DNA of 64,000 nucleotides, taken from positions 27,838,001 to 27,902,000 of the forward strand of contig CM114275.1 of the NCBI GenBank assembly GCA_050084515.1. Reading direction: 5' to 3'. A model generated the notes under the pieces. That model worked only from the letters and a program-made list of their open reading frames with translations. It had not been told where the DNA came from and did not search any database. Positions 23,750 through 34,420 of the stretch are shown here, piece by piece. Within the stretch, counting starts at the first letter, position 1, and each line of letters opens with the position of its first letter. Source of the DNA: Blasia pusilla (lineage: Eukaryota > Marchantiophyta > Marchantiopsida > Blasiales). The translations under genes were made by a program, and so were the position numbers.

Positions 23750-25860
23750 TGTTGTGTCGAGAGCTTTTCTTCCATTAAAGGTGGACCTTCTACCTGCGGA
23801 AGATGTTGATGCAAGGTGAAACTCTCTAAGAAGTTCTTATTTTCAGTAAAGAATTACTATATACACTCTCTATTCTCTCACGATACGAATCATGAATGGC
23901 AGTGCCGAGGTGATCACTTCATAACATCTGACCCTGAAATTCCTAACTATGAAGTATTTGTAAACTACTTTACGCTTGTACACAATAAAAATAACACAAC
24001 TAGTATTGAATCCTACTCAAGACAACGTATTTACATCCATAGATTCCTAAATAAGGACATACAAAGTACATTCCCAAGTCCTTCCATGTTACGACCCTCA
24101 TATCCAAACGAATGTCAGGCGGAACATCATAATTTTAGCAGGCTCACGCTAGCATGCAGTTGTACTTTGGAGAGATCTTTTGGAAGAGTCCAAGAGACGA
24201 AACGTGCGATAAGAGTTTGTGCGCTTCATGCGTTTATGGTTGCAACCAAGAAACTTGGACCAAACATGAACCAAGACTTGAGATGAATCGAATTTAGGAA
24301 TGTTGGTTTCTAAAGAGGTCAGAACCAAATTTGGAATACGACTAGCGTTTGGGATTTTGAATATATTTTGAACCATAAAATTTAGTTATGAGATGTGTTT
24401 GGAACAAATAATATGGCGAAACCCAAACCTGATCCAAGAGAGTTGATTTCAGAAGCCACACTTGGATTCTAACTCGCGACTGATTTTAGTAAGTCTTTGT
24501 TAGGGACTTATTGGAGGGCCATTAGACAATTTGGATCGCCAAGCCTACAAATGCCATTTGAGATTCGTGAACCGACCACAAAGTCTGTCCCAAGTCTTAA
24601 GAGACTTTCTTGTGTTATAAAGCGAGAAAATAGGAAGGTTGAGCTTCATGAGAGGTCGAGTCAAGAACTCGGTGAGTTTGAGCGCTGATTGATCCAAAAC
24701 GGACTGACGTGAGTGTGTTTTTGGATACAGATCAGCAATGAGAGGGTGTCCTACTGAACGCACGCTTTCGCAACACTAAAGATTTACATTCAAGGAGAGT
24801 AGCCATACGACATTCCGTATGTGATAATAGGAAGTATCACCCGGCTTGGTGATTGATGACGTGGTTCAAGAATATCTACCCAAAGTGGTAGAATAGATAA
24901 CGAGTAAACCATCGGCTATCTACAAAGAGAACCTTCACGTAGGATGGGTTAAGAAAAGAAAAATAAAGTACAAGTCATGCTCTATCCCTATCCATAATTG
25001 ACGGACATCCTCTATTTTCTTGAAGAATGGGTTTTGGCAGATTTGCTCTTCCAAGAGGGATATTCCACTCTGAATTAGAAAAGTAACAAGCCAAAATCAT
25101 CCACTATCCCTAGTTTGACCAAAAAATCCCTTAAGATGACAAGTCTCTCCAAATAACTATCTCCACACAGACTCTTGAAACTCTTGAAGAATAGATCTTA
25201 GCGAAGTGAGTCTCCCAAGAGGGGTAATCTACTATTATTGGAAGAGAAAGCAAGCTCAATTCCATCCACTCAAGAGTAGCAAGGAGACTCAAAAAATAAA
25301 GTTTAAGGAATGAAGTCTTGAAGGTCCTTCCTCTTATATACTCACAAGGAATCCACAAGAGTACAAAATAGGATTAATCTTATCTTAAGCCACATGGATT
25401 CCTCTCGAGGCTTAGCCAATCCCATTTTGACACAAATAGATTACATGCTATCTCTTCCAAAATATCCTCATCAAATCATTTCATATCCTCCAATTACCCT
25501 AGTGTAACTCTCAATCTCATAAGACCACTCTAGAGTTGCTCAAAGGTAGAAATGCCTTCGATGCCTCTCTTCTTCCTTTATCTACTTAGAGGTAGGTATC
25601 ATGAAGACAAATTAGCTCTACCCATCCTTATGCAATGTATCATATTCTCATAGCAGAAGAGTATTTTCTTTGGACTCTAATATCCCTATCTCATCTTATC
25701 ACATCTATCCCAAACCACATCTTTATCTTAGTTTTCACCAACCTATGGCCCGAGTCTCATCTTTATCTTTTGTTCTTTGTCTTTTCTCTTGCTGGTTGGT
25801 TCTTTCCAACTTATATGTCATAAACTCTAACTTAATCAGGACTAACAAAGGATGGTTACA
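23750..25860 (-). mobile_element. 3' LTR of the minus-strand chromovirus, with nested solo LTR
   Basis: The minus-strand LTR is homologous to 7,279-8,569. It ends CGACACAACA at 23,750. The start near 25,860 follows the chromodomain frame and is approximate. A 726-bp LTR of another family (24,087-24,812) is inserted in it; without that insertion the length is about 1.4 kb, close to the 1.3 kb of the other copy. Confidence 0.65.
24087..24812 (+). mobile_element. Solo LTR of the same family as the element at 48,956-51,127
   Basis: It starts TGTTACGACCCTCAT and ends CATACGACA. Start, middle (GGACCAAAC...GAACAAGA-like block) and end (ACTAAAGATT.ACRTTCAAGG) match the 991-bp LTR at 50,137-51,127, although this copy is shorter. 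Flanks TTCCA (24,082-24,086) and TTCCG (24,813-24,817) are a 5-bp duplication with one mismatch. The uninterrupted host sequence is visible in the homologous LTR near 8,220-8,240 (ACATACGGAAGGAC). Confidence 0.8.
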
Positions 25861-25889
25861 AAGCTCTCTCCATTAAAGACATAATGTCC

Positions 25890-26060
25890 TCGTTGTGAGA
25901 ACGTTCAAAGTCTTGCACTATCAATGATGCGTTAGCCAAGCTGTCCGAAGGTTTCCATATGGCCTCAAATAATGGATATCCTTTCCATTGGAGCAAGTAT
26001 TTGACTTTTTGGCGATGAGCTCATCGAGTGTGTTTCTTCAAGATACGTAACACTTCAAAT
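25890..26060 (-). pseudogene. Chromodomain of the chromovirus integrase
   Basis: Minus-strand frames give KVKYLLQWKGYPLFEAIWKP and then a SLANASLIVQDFE segment, the classic chromodomain pattern (V/Y-L-x-K-W-K-G-Y...W-E-P...L). Chromodomains on integrases steer insertion toward marked chromatin. The upstream part is out of frame with the integrase core, so it is broken. The identification is firm; the exact first residue is not. Confidence 0.75.
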
Positions 26061-26355
26061 TCTTCGTGATTTCCTACCATTTGAGAAAGTGGTGGAGGGA
26101 AAATATTATCCTAAAATATTTTAGGACGTGGAATAAATAATCAAAGAAGAGAGATATGAAACATAGGATGGATTTTTATATGCGTTAGTAGGTCTAGCTT
26201 ATACGCCATGGTGCCCATTTTCTATAGAATAGTGAAAGGCCCAATATAGCAAGGATTAAGCTTACAAACGCATACTAATAATAAATAGTTAGTTTTAATC
26301 AAATCTTTTCCCCTTCAAAAAACTCAACATCTCGACAATGAGCATCTGCATATTA

Positions 26356-27130
26356 TTATTTTTGATTCTGGATAACAGTCAACTTCTCCTTAGCAAGCTG
26401 AACTCGTTTCTGAATATGATCGATAAACTCATTAATTGCTACTACCTTTATAGATTCTCGAGGAAGTTTCCCTATTCGAGTAAGACTAGAAGAAATCGAG
26501 GGATGCTTGCCATACATTAGAAAGAATGGTGTTGCCTTAGTGGAATAATTCATGGATTTTTTGTACGAGAACTCCACCAATGGTAACAATGAGTCCCATC
26601 CTTGTTGATCCTCTAATGTTAGGGCACGTAGCATATCCTCAATGATACCATGGGCCCTTTCAATTTTTCCATCGGATTGAGGATTATAAGCTATAGGCAT
26701 GGCTAGTTTAGTTTGGAGAAATCCCAATAAAGCCTTCCAAAATAGCCTTATGAAATGGGTTCCTCTATCAATTATAAGCACTTTAGGAAGACCATGATGG
26801 ACAAAGATTGTCTCGATGTAGATCCTAGCTAACTTTGGTGCAGTAACGGTCCTATTGGTCGGACGAAGGTGTATCATCTTGCTTAGTCTATCCAAAAAGA
26901 CTACAATAGTGTCATATCCCATGATCGTACATGGTAGCTGACAAACAATATCCAATTTGACTTGTTCCCAACATTTTTGAGGTGTTGGGATGGGCTGTAA
27001 TAATCATGTTGGTTTTGTGTTACTAGCCTTGGTTTGTTGACAAATCATACAACTTCTTACATATGCGTCCACATCTTATCTCATTTTGGGCCAATAGTAT
27101 GCCATTTGTAACCCCTCTAAGGTTTTTTCA
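26356..27130 (-). pseudogene. Chromovirus integrase
   Basis: An open stretch of 199 codons (26,955-26,356) holds the catalytic core: VVFLDRLSKMIH with the first Asp, LIIDRGTHFI with the second Asp, and YNPQSDGKIERAHGIIEDML with the catalytic Glu region (usually 'HPQTDGQTERxN'). Upstream, to about 27,130, the zinc-domain end (CMICQQTK) is readable across one stop. Downstream a linker leads to the chromodomain. Integrase joins element DNA to the host chromosome. The catalytic D,D,E can be traced, yet flanking stops show it is dead. Confidence 0.85.
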
Positions 27131-27189
27131 GTCTCATATATGATCCTCAATGATTGTGTGGTGAACCTTAGACAATACATGATGATTTC

Positions 27190-27690
27190 TATGCTACTCT
27201 ATGGTTTTACTATAGATCAAGATATCATCTAAGAATACAAGGAGAGACTTATGTAGAAATGGATGAAAGATATCATTCATTAAGCCCATAAAATTTGCAG
27301 GTAAATTGGTAAGACCAAATGGCATGACTAAGTATTCAAAGTATCCATACCTAGTACGAAAAGCAGTCTTGGACATGTCTTCATCCGCACTTCAAATTTG
27401 GTTGTAGCCGCTTCTTAAGTGGAGTTTGGTGAATTCGAAGTATTTTTCTCCTTGTAGCTAGTAAAAAATCATCCATTCTTAGTTATGGATATTTATTCTC
27501 TACCGTTTTCTCATTCAATGCTTAATAGTCGATACACAATTGCATGTTTCCATCGTTCTTTTCCATGAAAAGAATAGGGGCTTCCTATGGTGAGACGCTT
27601 GGTTGGATAAATCCTTTCTGCAACATCTCCTCCACTTGGGCTTTACATTCTTCTAATTCCCTTGGCGCTAGACGATAAGGACCCTTACAT
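27190..27690 (-). pseudogene. Chromovirus reverse transcriptase
   Basis: The minus strand gives [32 protein letters not shown], then after stops [19 protein letters not shown] and [13 protein letters not shown]. The last contains the YLDD-type catalytic motif as FLDD. The usual order and spacing of Gypsy reverse transcriptase are kept, but there are several stops (for example after SP and after CIDY). Confidence 0.85.
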
Positions 27691-27824
27691 GGTGATGTGC
27701 TTCATGGATATCCTCATCTATTTTAAGGAGACCAATGCGTAAGCATCTATTTTAGTTACATACATATTGGAGTACGTTGGATTTAGGAGCGGTGCTCACT
27801 TATCTAGATGATGAGGGGAAAGAG

Positions 27825-28800
27825 TAGGTTGTAGCGTATGCAAGTCGTTGCAATTTTACATTGTGGAGGCAAAGTAAAATTCCTATGAGGAGGAGTGCTT
27901 AATGGTAGTGTGGGCATCATCCCAATTTAGATGTTATTTATTCAGGAACCCTTTTAAACTCATTATTGATCATCAACCATTCAGATGGTTGATGGATTCT
28001 AACAAGCTTACCACGAAGTCTGTTGGATGCATGGGCACTCTTGTTGTAGGAGTATGATTTTCAAGTTATCCATCACCCAAGATATCAAAACCAAGATTCA
28101 AGTGGATTGAGCAGTAACCCATGCATGAGCCATATTGAACTCAATGACATAGTGAGAGTGATAAGGAGATGATATTGGGTTGACACACGTTTGCCTACTT
28201 GTGTTTGTTGGCTATGTTAGGCCAATAGGAGGCATCCACTCTAAGAGGGAGGTTAGATGGTGAGTCCTTAGATTTGGATGTTAGTGGGGAGTCAACAGGG
28301 ACTCGGGGCATCAACGATGATCAGATGATCAAAGAATACCTGCGCATTGGTCTCTTAACTAGCATGATGGGTACTTGAGAGTGAGCTCAAGTCCTACAAC
28401 AAGCTACGAGGTTCATGAAGGATGGATGTGCTTCGAGTTTGAGAGGATGGATGAGTGTGGATGATGCCACATCCTTTGTAGTGAGCACCAGTTGTGAGAC
28501 ATGCTCATGAGGAGTTGGGTCATTTTGGAATCAAGTGTAAATGTTGCTTGCTTTCAAATCAATATTTGTAGCATGGTATGCAAATTGATGTTTAGTAGTT
28601 TGCATCTAGATGCACACTATGTGATACGATGCGAGCATCATTCAATGCTGTGACACCAAACTTGCCACCTTTGTTGGTCATGGGATTAGGGTATATATGG
28701 AGTTTAGACTTTTTAGGGACCTTTAATATTAATGGAGCACCATAGTCGGTATGTGTCGTTTATGCTTAAGCACATGTTACTCTAAACATAGCCTCTCTAT
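27825..28800 (+). pseudogene. RNase H and integrase remnants of methyltransferase-type Gypsy, copy 2
   Basis: Plus-strand frames give EEECLMVVWASSQFRCYLF, IIDHQPFRWLMDSNKLT (RNase H end; compare ITDHQPLKCLMESDKLT at about 55,710). After a variable linker come GINDDQMIKEYLR (compare VVLEYLRT at 56,080), SRCTLCDTMRASFNA (the CxxC of the integrase zinc domain) and VMGLGYIWSLDFLG (compare IMGLGYKWSLDFA at about 52,400). The copy ends near 28,800. Stops and frame changes are frequent. Confidence 0.75.
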
Positions 28801-29563
28801 CAAGGTCTACTACATACTTTTTTTATATTAGAAAATACCGTATATTAGAAAACATTTCCACTTCTAGCAAGAATTGGTCAAATAGAAAAGTTGAACTAGA
28901 AACTTGAAATATGAATGTTATGCACATAATTTTATTAAACATGTTTAGATTGGAGGGACTACGAACTAAGTCCAACCGGAGAAACTATGGACCTATTAAC
29001 CACAAGAGTATTTTCATATAATATGATAATGTGAAATTAGTGAACACACAATGAATAAATTTTAATCATAAAAAAGACGAAAAAAATGAGAAAGATAGAG
29101 ATTTTCTTATAATACTTTTAATTTGGCTCAAGACAAATTTTCATATATTTTACTTAATTAATTGTGGAAAAAATAATTTATCCTTTTTCCAGTCTTCATC
29201 TTTTAATAAGTAAAATAAAATTATTTGATTTTAATGATTTTTTTCCAAATAAGGATTAAATTTTTCTCCCCATCTAACTTGAAAATTAGAAATAATTAAT
29301 AAATAATATTTCTTCCATTATTTTGAAGAAATTTTTTTGTCACATTAATGTACAATTATCCTTTTCAATTTTTTTCCAAAAGGAAAATTAATTAAATTGT
29401 TTTTTAATTAGTGGCATGAAATTTGATTTTTTTTTTTAAAAGATAAGGAAACTCTAGAGATTTCATCGAGAAGAGAAAATCTTTGAATTTGAGTTATTTT
29501 ATACGTAATTATTATTACAAATAAATACACATAAAGTAACCTAATTATTAACCCCATTCTTGT
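28801..29563. other. AT-rich interval, no gene recognised
   Basis: Strongly AT-rich with poly-T runs. No coding or repeat structure was recognised. Confidence 0.4.
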
Positions 29564-29571
29564 TTTCAGTG

Positions 29572-29797
29572 CAGGGTCCGGGGAGTTTTTTTGTGACAAC
29601 CGGTACATTTCCGGTCTCTACAAATCCGAGCGGCAATTTTCGAAGTTTTTTTCATTCCAGCCGGCTAAACAGGTACGAATACAAAGGACACCCTCCCTGA
29701 ACCTTCGGTTTTTGGCCGGTAAGTGACGACATGAATCGGAAATTCTCAGATTCTTCCGGCTAGCTCAACACGTAACCCCGGTTCTCCCCGGACATTG
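29572..29797. mobile_element. hAT-like miniature element, family 2, copy 3
   Basis: 226 bp from CAGGGTCCGGGGAG to CTCCCCGGACATTG, closely similar to 3,789-3,986. It is flanked by a perfect 8-bp duplication TTTCAGTG (29,564-29,571 and 29,798-29,805). It is non-coding. Confidence 0.9.
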
Positions 29798-30013
29798 TTT
29801 CAGTGTAGTGTAGGGTAAAATTAAAGCAGCTTCATGCGCTGGTTTCAGGACAAATATCCAAATATCACAGGTACCATTCATTCATTGCTTTTCAAAGTGA
29901 GGTAACACACTTAGTAGTATGATGATGATAATAACCTCCTATCATAATTGGAGCTTCCCTGGTATGATGGCTTTCCTAGTCTATCCCCACCCAACGTACA
30001 ATAGAGGAACAAT

Positions 30014-30604
30014 GTGACATTCCGAAGTAAAGTGCTCCCCTCCGAGGCTCCGACTACCACCCACTTGGGCTCAGAGAATATTTTCCGCTTGTATCTTTGG
30101 TTGGCCGAAGAACGAAGATTTTGGACTGCAAGACCATTGGCTGAGGGGAAAACCCTATCGTATTGTTTCCCTTTCTTTCGTACTGAAGGACGACGGAGTC
30201 TGTATTCGGAGCTCGCCCGACGCGATCGGATCTCTCGACTACGCGAATTCGCATGCCCTCATGCCTGTCCCGACTACCGCGACCGAGCTCTCAGTCACTT
30301 CAATTCTCTCACGCTTGAGGCATCTACTGCACACGCTGCACCGCTATTCACGAGTGACGGCATGTCAGGTCGCGCATGCATGGCTTATTCAGACGGAGGT
30401 GTGATGGATGAACTCCCGTGCATTTCCAAAACGTTCGGTGCGCTGGGTTCCGCAGTGCCTCGTGCCTCAGACCCCTTCGTGCGAGCCTGCGCCAGCGGCC
30501 AGCTTACCAGGCCTACTGCAATGCCGTACGATAAATGTTGCGGGAGAATCCGAAAACCGTTTTATGAGAATCTTAAAGTTCTACTTCCGCTGGCTGGCTC
30601 CTAG
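30014..30604 (+). CDS. Hypothetical open frame, 196 codons, doubtful
   Basis: An uninterrupted ATG-started frame in a locally GC-richer stretch between a miniature element and the 3' end of the MnSOD gene. The translation is rich in Arg, Ala, Ser and Cys and shows no domain, signal peptide or membrane segment that I recognise. No splice context or homologous copy in the window supports it. A frame of this length can arise by chance in GC-rich sequence, and the opposite strand is also partly open. I list it because it is the longest unexplained open frame on the plus strand. It could be an exon of an unrecognised gene or nothing. Confidence 0.15.
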   Translation: MTFRSKVLPSEAPTTTHLGSENIFRLYLWLAEERRFWTARPLAEGKTLSYCFPFFRTEGRRSLYSELARRDRISRLREFACPHACPDYRDRALSHFNSLTLEASTAHAAPLFTSDGMSGRACMAYSDGGVMDELPCISKTFGALGSAVPRASDPFVRACASGQLTRPTAMPYDKCCGRIRKPFYENLKVLLPLAGS

Positions 30605-31317
30605 AGTTCTTACAGTTTATCGCAAGGTCTAGAGGTTCGTCTTTCAAATTACTCGGATGGAATGGCGAACTCCATTGTCCTGCTGACCACTATTAGCCCC
30701 ACACCAGCTCCATAATCGTGTCCATCGGCCGCGAGATGCTTCCGGGAATGAAAGCCTTACACGCGATCAAAGACCTCAACGAAAAAGTTGGATATCAGCT
30801 CGAAGTTCGAAGCTGCCCGAGATACTAAGTCCATTAACTCTTTCACATCTTCTGCATCGGGCTATAATCTTCTGAACCGTAGCAGCATGTCCATCGAGGG
30901 CTCAGCGCATGTTTGATTTTCGTTGATGCAAACACCCTCTGTTAGATCTCTTTACGACTGACATTGTGCGGGTCAGTTAGTACCCAATTATTGTCTCTAG
31001 TTGCACATTTAGTCCTCAACACTTGGTTGGATCTGTGAGTGGGGGACCTAGACATAATCGTTATTGCCGCAAAACGTTTATTACTGATGGGAAAGACAGT
31101 CAACTATGTACAGGATTGCAAGATAAGAAGTCCTCGCACAGTCGTGATCCTAACATGCATATCTCGTAAGTCCGTACAGCTGGAGTTCAAACAGTCTGCA
31201 AGTGTACCAAGCACGCACCTCTTAAGAGTGCTTGCTACGACTGTTTCTCATTGCTTTAGATGGATTCCAGGGGTGAACAACGTCGAAAAAAAACTCACCC
31301 ACGATTCTTCGAGGTGA
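30605..31317. other. Region downstream of the MnSOD stop
   Basis: Probably contains the 3' untranslated region of the MnSOD gene (minus strand) in its upper part. No other feature recognised. Confidence 0.35.
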
Positions 31318-33720
31318 TCAGACGTTCTCTTCATATCGAGAGGAGACATCCTTCCAATTCACCACTTTCCAAATATTCTTCAGATAATCAGGGCGAACAT
31401 TCTTGTACTGCAGTCACGAGTTCACATGTCAAAACCCTTTGTCAGAACACGTTCAGAGCTAGATAATATGGAAGTCTTCAGATCCCATCCAAAACTCTAT
31501 TTATCTACTGCGGACGAATCAGTCTGATGGTGCGAAGTCTAAGACCTCGGGTGAATCTAACTGTCCACCGAAAGTCGTCTCCGAGCGATGAATCTCGGAA
31601 TGGTCACAAGCAATATGAGATGATAACAGCAGTGCGAAATCGCGTTCAAATTACCTTGTAGTATCCCCGGTGGATTTTGGTTGAAACTACTGATATCACA
31701 CAAACGGAAAACTTGGTATTTTCACAAGCTTTTTTTAACTTCGGACAGGGGAGCTCCGAAGAACAACAATGCTAAGATGCTGTTCACAAACTTCGACCAG
31801 GAAAACATACCAACCTGGAGATAATATGCGTGCTCCCATACGTCTATTCCTAGCAAGGGTATCAATCCTTTGGTTATCAATGGATCCTGTAGGCCACAGC
31901 GGTGACAATCCACGTCAATTCTGGGTAATGAAAATTGATCGAAGTAAAGTGAAGAAATTTTCACGAGACTTTTAGCGACCAGATGTATCTTGCCTGATTT
32001 GCCGTAGTCTCGACAGTCAGCTTCTTCAAATCCTTATTAAGACCAAGCCACTGCATCCGAAAAGCATCCAATTCAGATTACTGTCGCATAGGTAAAACCG
32101 CTCCCTCTACGAGACTGATGACAAACTAACAATTGGGCCTGGAATCAATCGATCCCTAGTGAGAATTCGCAATGAATCGCAGTCAGTAATTTTGATCCTC
32201 AAACATGAATATACAGAGAACAAGATCTCTCTCATGCCTGAGTAAGAGAAAGAATTCTACAACCAAGCAAGAGTACTGTCCACTCAAGCTTAGAAATCTC
32301 GACACGTACCACCCAGCCTGACCCCTGCACTCCTGCACCGCCAGCAGACATTTTTGCTTTCAGAGACTCGAGTGAACCAAACTCAGCCTCAATCGCCGAA
32401 GCCAGGGCACCACCGGGAGGATGACCACCACCTTCCTGGAGGTTACAGAACGTGTCCACATCAGACCTCATGAAAACATATTAGAATATCCCTCAAAATC
32501 CTCAGGCCACACTAGAATATACGTCACATTCAGGTAAACTCTCAACCACTGAACATCCTAGCCCTCCTTCCTGAGATCTACACCGCAATCAGCTACATAC
32601 AAGACCTGATTTGACTCCATTGAATAACAGATTTTCTAAAACCTCTGCAATAGATGAATCCTCGTACCCAGGGGTCGGAGAGTTCACAAGCCTACATGGA
32701 AAAATGGATCATTCCCCAGCTGATGAGACGCCATAGAAATTATACTTCGCATTAAAGTCAAGTGTGTTTGCGTGATTTCTCTGACGAGGAAAGATACTGA
32801 CCTTCACAGGTGCTAGATTCTTCCAAAAGATGCTGTGGTTAACATGACCTACAGAAAGAATCCACAACATCGAGTTCAAAACGTCATTTGGGATAAGTGG
32901 ACGACGCTTTCAATGAGTGCAATGATTATCAGAAATCGTGTTCTTAACAATACATGATGTTTCTCGTGGAGAAACGTGGATGAAAAAAAGGTGTCCACGC
33001 TACTGTATGCAACGAAAATCTTCAAGTAGAATTGAAACAATAATGAACAAATACGTAACAAATATCACTTCTATGAAAAGACAGTAACTCAGACGTCTGC
33101 AACGAATAACGCATCAATAAAGGAGTCAGTAAAAGCATGTCACGATAGTTTTTCTTTCCGTATTTTTTTAAAAATTAGGGTTTCAGTCAGAAAATATTCA
33201 GGTTACCAATTCCGTGATCACCTACACACAGCTTTTTGTACAAAGATGCAATCCTTACCGGGAAATATAGAAAGACGTGCCCAGCCTTCCTTGATCGGAT
33301 ACACATAGGCTTAGGGAGCTGCTTCCAGGAACTACAATCACGTGTCTTCAATTCAAAGCAAGACGAGAGCACGTTAAAGAGCGGAACACAAAACGCACCT
33401 CCACCATTGAATTTCAGAGCGGACTGGAGATGCACAATGGCTTGCGGGTCGCGAGAAGAACGAGCTGCGTCCAGCTTTTCTAGGGCCTGATTGAACCCGG
33501 TAATGTACGCCTGGTGATGCTTTGAGTGGTGCAACTTCATGATCTCCCCGCTGATTACTGGCTCTAACTCCCCGTAATCATACGGCAGATCCGGCAGAGT
33601 GTAACCATTCTCCGCAAATGAGGTGTTGGACCTCCTCTGCAACCCCAGCACGCTTCTTGCGTTCCAAACTATCGAAGAAGTTCCTGCCCGGAACCCGCTT
33701 CGCACTTGCATTGCCGCCAT
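31318..33720 (-). CDS. MSD1: Mitochondrial manganese superoxide dismutase, 6 exons, 237 aa
   Basis: Converts superoxide to oxygen and hydrogen peroxide in the mitochondrial matrix. Exons (minus strand): 33,720-33,399; 32,848-32,802; 32,435-32,310; 32,050-31,994; 31,886-31,815; 31,407-31,318. Phases join cleanly to 237 residues, near the usual plant length of about 230. Residues 1-36 are Arg/Ser-rich without acids, a mitochondrial presequence. The mature part starts near [11 protein letters not shown]. Metal ligands by comparison with human MnSOD are His64 (KLHHSKHH), His112 (GHVNHSIFW), Asp199 and His203 ([10 protein letters not shown]). Gln160 in GVQGSGW marks the Mn type rather than the Fe type. 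Introns are GT-AG except intron 4, which is GC-AG (donor CAG|GCAAGA at 31,993). The start is the Met at 33,720 in front of the presequence; an in-frame Met at 33,876 would add an unlikely basic extension. The gene appears intact. The symbol follows Arabidopsis usage. Confidence 0.95.
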
Positions 33721-34420
33721 AGCCGCTCTGTCTGTCTTTCTCTGGCAACAATCGTCTCCCCTCCTGAGCACCCACCTCACGATTCCACCACCTTTCTCAA
33801 CTCTCTCGTCCCTCCTTACTTCTTCCGATCTCAACCCTCTTCCTGAATCTCGTCCCTCCCCTCTCACGACGCCCAATTTCGCATTTTTTATTTCGCCTCA
33901 AAGCGATCGGCCAAGTGGCACGAAGGCCAACACCTGTCTGTCTTCGTTGACCCTCCCACGTCTCGCCTCATGAGAGGGAGTCTCATTGGTTCTCATGTAA
34001 GTCGTCCCACCCACGGGAAGAGACCGGCTGGCCGTAAAACTCTTACGGGAAATGCGACGTCTCATACGTGATCGAGGGGGTGTCGGACGTCTCATAGATA
34101 ATGTTTTTGATAGGGCGTCTCATAATGCGTGGTAGAGGACCTAGGTAGCGCGACGTCTTCTTGGTATTTGATTGTAGACTATGGGCGACTTAGGTTTACG
34201 CTTGTTACATGCCGTAGTGAGCACATTCCGCGACCTAAAGAGATGGGAAGAGGGACACGACGGCCGGCCGTAAAACATGCGCGTCCACCGCTTCCGGCAC
34301 CCTGCATTCCTCCCGGCCGTAAATCCGTAAAACAAGTTATGGATGTGACGTCGGGTGCTACGGCCTCTGATTTGAGACGCACTAGTGTTCCTCCGAGGAT
34401 GCCATAAGAGGTGTTTCCAG
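33721..34420 (-). promoter_or_regulatory. GC-rich 5' region of the MnSOD gene
   Basis: This is the likely 5' untranslated region and promoter. Pyrimidine-rich sequence on the plus strand (about 33,770-33,860) is followed by a GC-rich stretch with repeated words: CGTCTCAT near 34,061, 34,089 and 34,116, and GGCCGTAAA near 34,029, 34,266 and 34,316. CCGTAAAACTCTTACGG at 34,031 is a small perfect palindrome around a 5-base loop. Whether these bind a factor is unknown. Confidence 0.4.

Larger units (their letters stand above)
25861..27690 (-). mobile_element. Chromovirus (Ty3/Gypsy) pol with internal deletion
   Basis: The minus strand reads reverse transcriptase (27,690-27,190), then directly integrase zinc domain and core (about 27,130-26,356) and a chromodomain (about 26,060-25,890). 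RNase H is missing between 27,190 and 27,130, an internal deletion. Gag and protease are absent upstream. Stops occur in all parts. The order RT-(RH)-INT-chromodomain defines the chromovirus lineage. Confidence 0.8.
22703..28800 (+). mobile_element. Gypsy element of the methyltransferase-type family, copy 2, split by a chromovirus
   Basis: Gag (22,703-23,660) and RNase H/integrase (about 27,825-28,800) of one plus-strand family flank a minus-strand chromovirus (23,750-27,690). The simplest reading is insertion of the chromovirus into this element plus loss of the protease-methyltransferase-reverse transcriptase part. The RNase H and integrase match those at 55.4-56.3 and 52.1-52.5 kb. No methyltransferase sequence is seen in this copy. 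Confidence 0.6.

Noticed and set aside
33721-33876. Longer MnSOD N terminus from an upstream in-frame Met
   Set aside because: The extension is Gly/Arg/Glu-rich and unlike a mitochondrial presequence; the Met at 33,720 gives a typical one.
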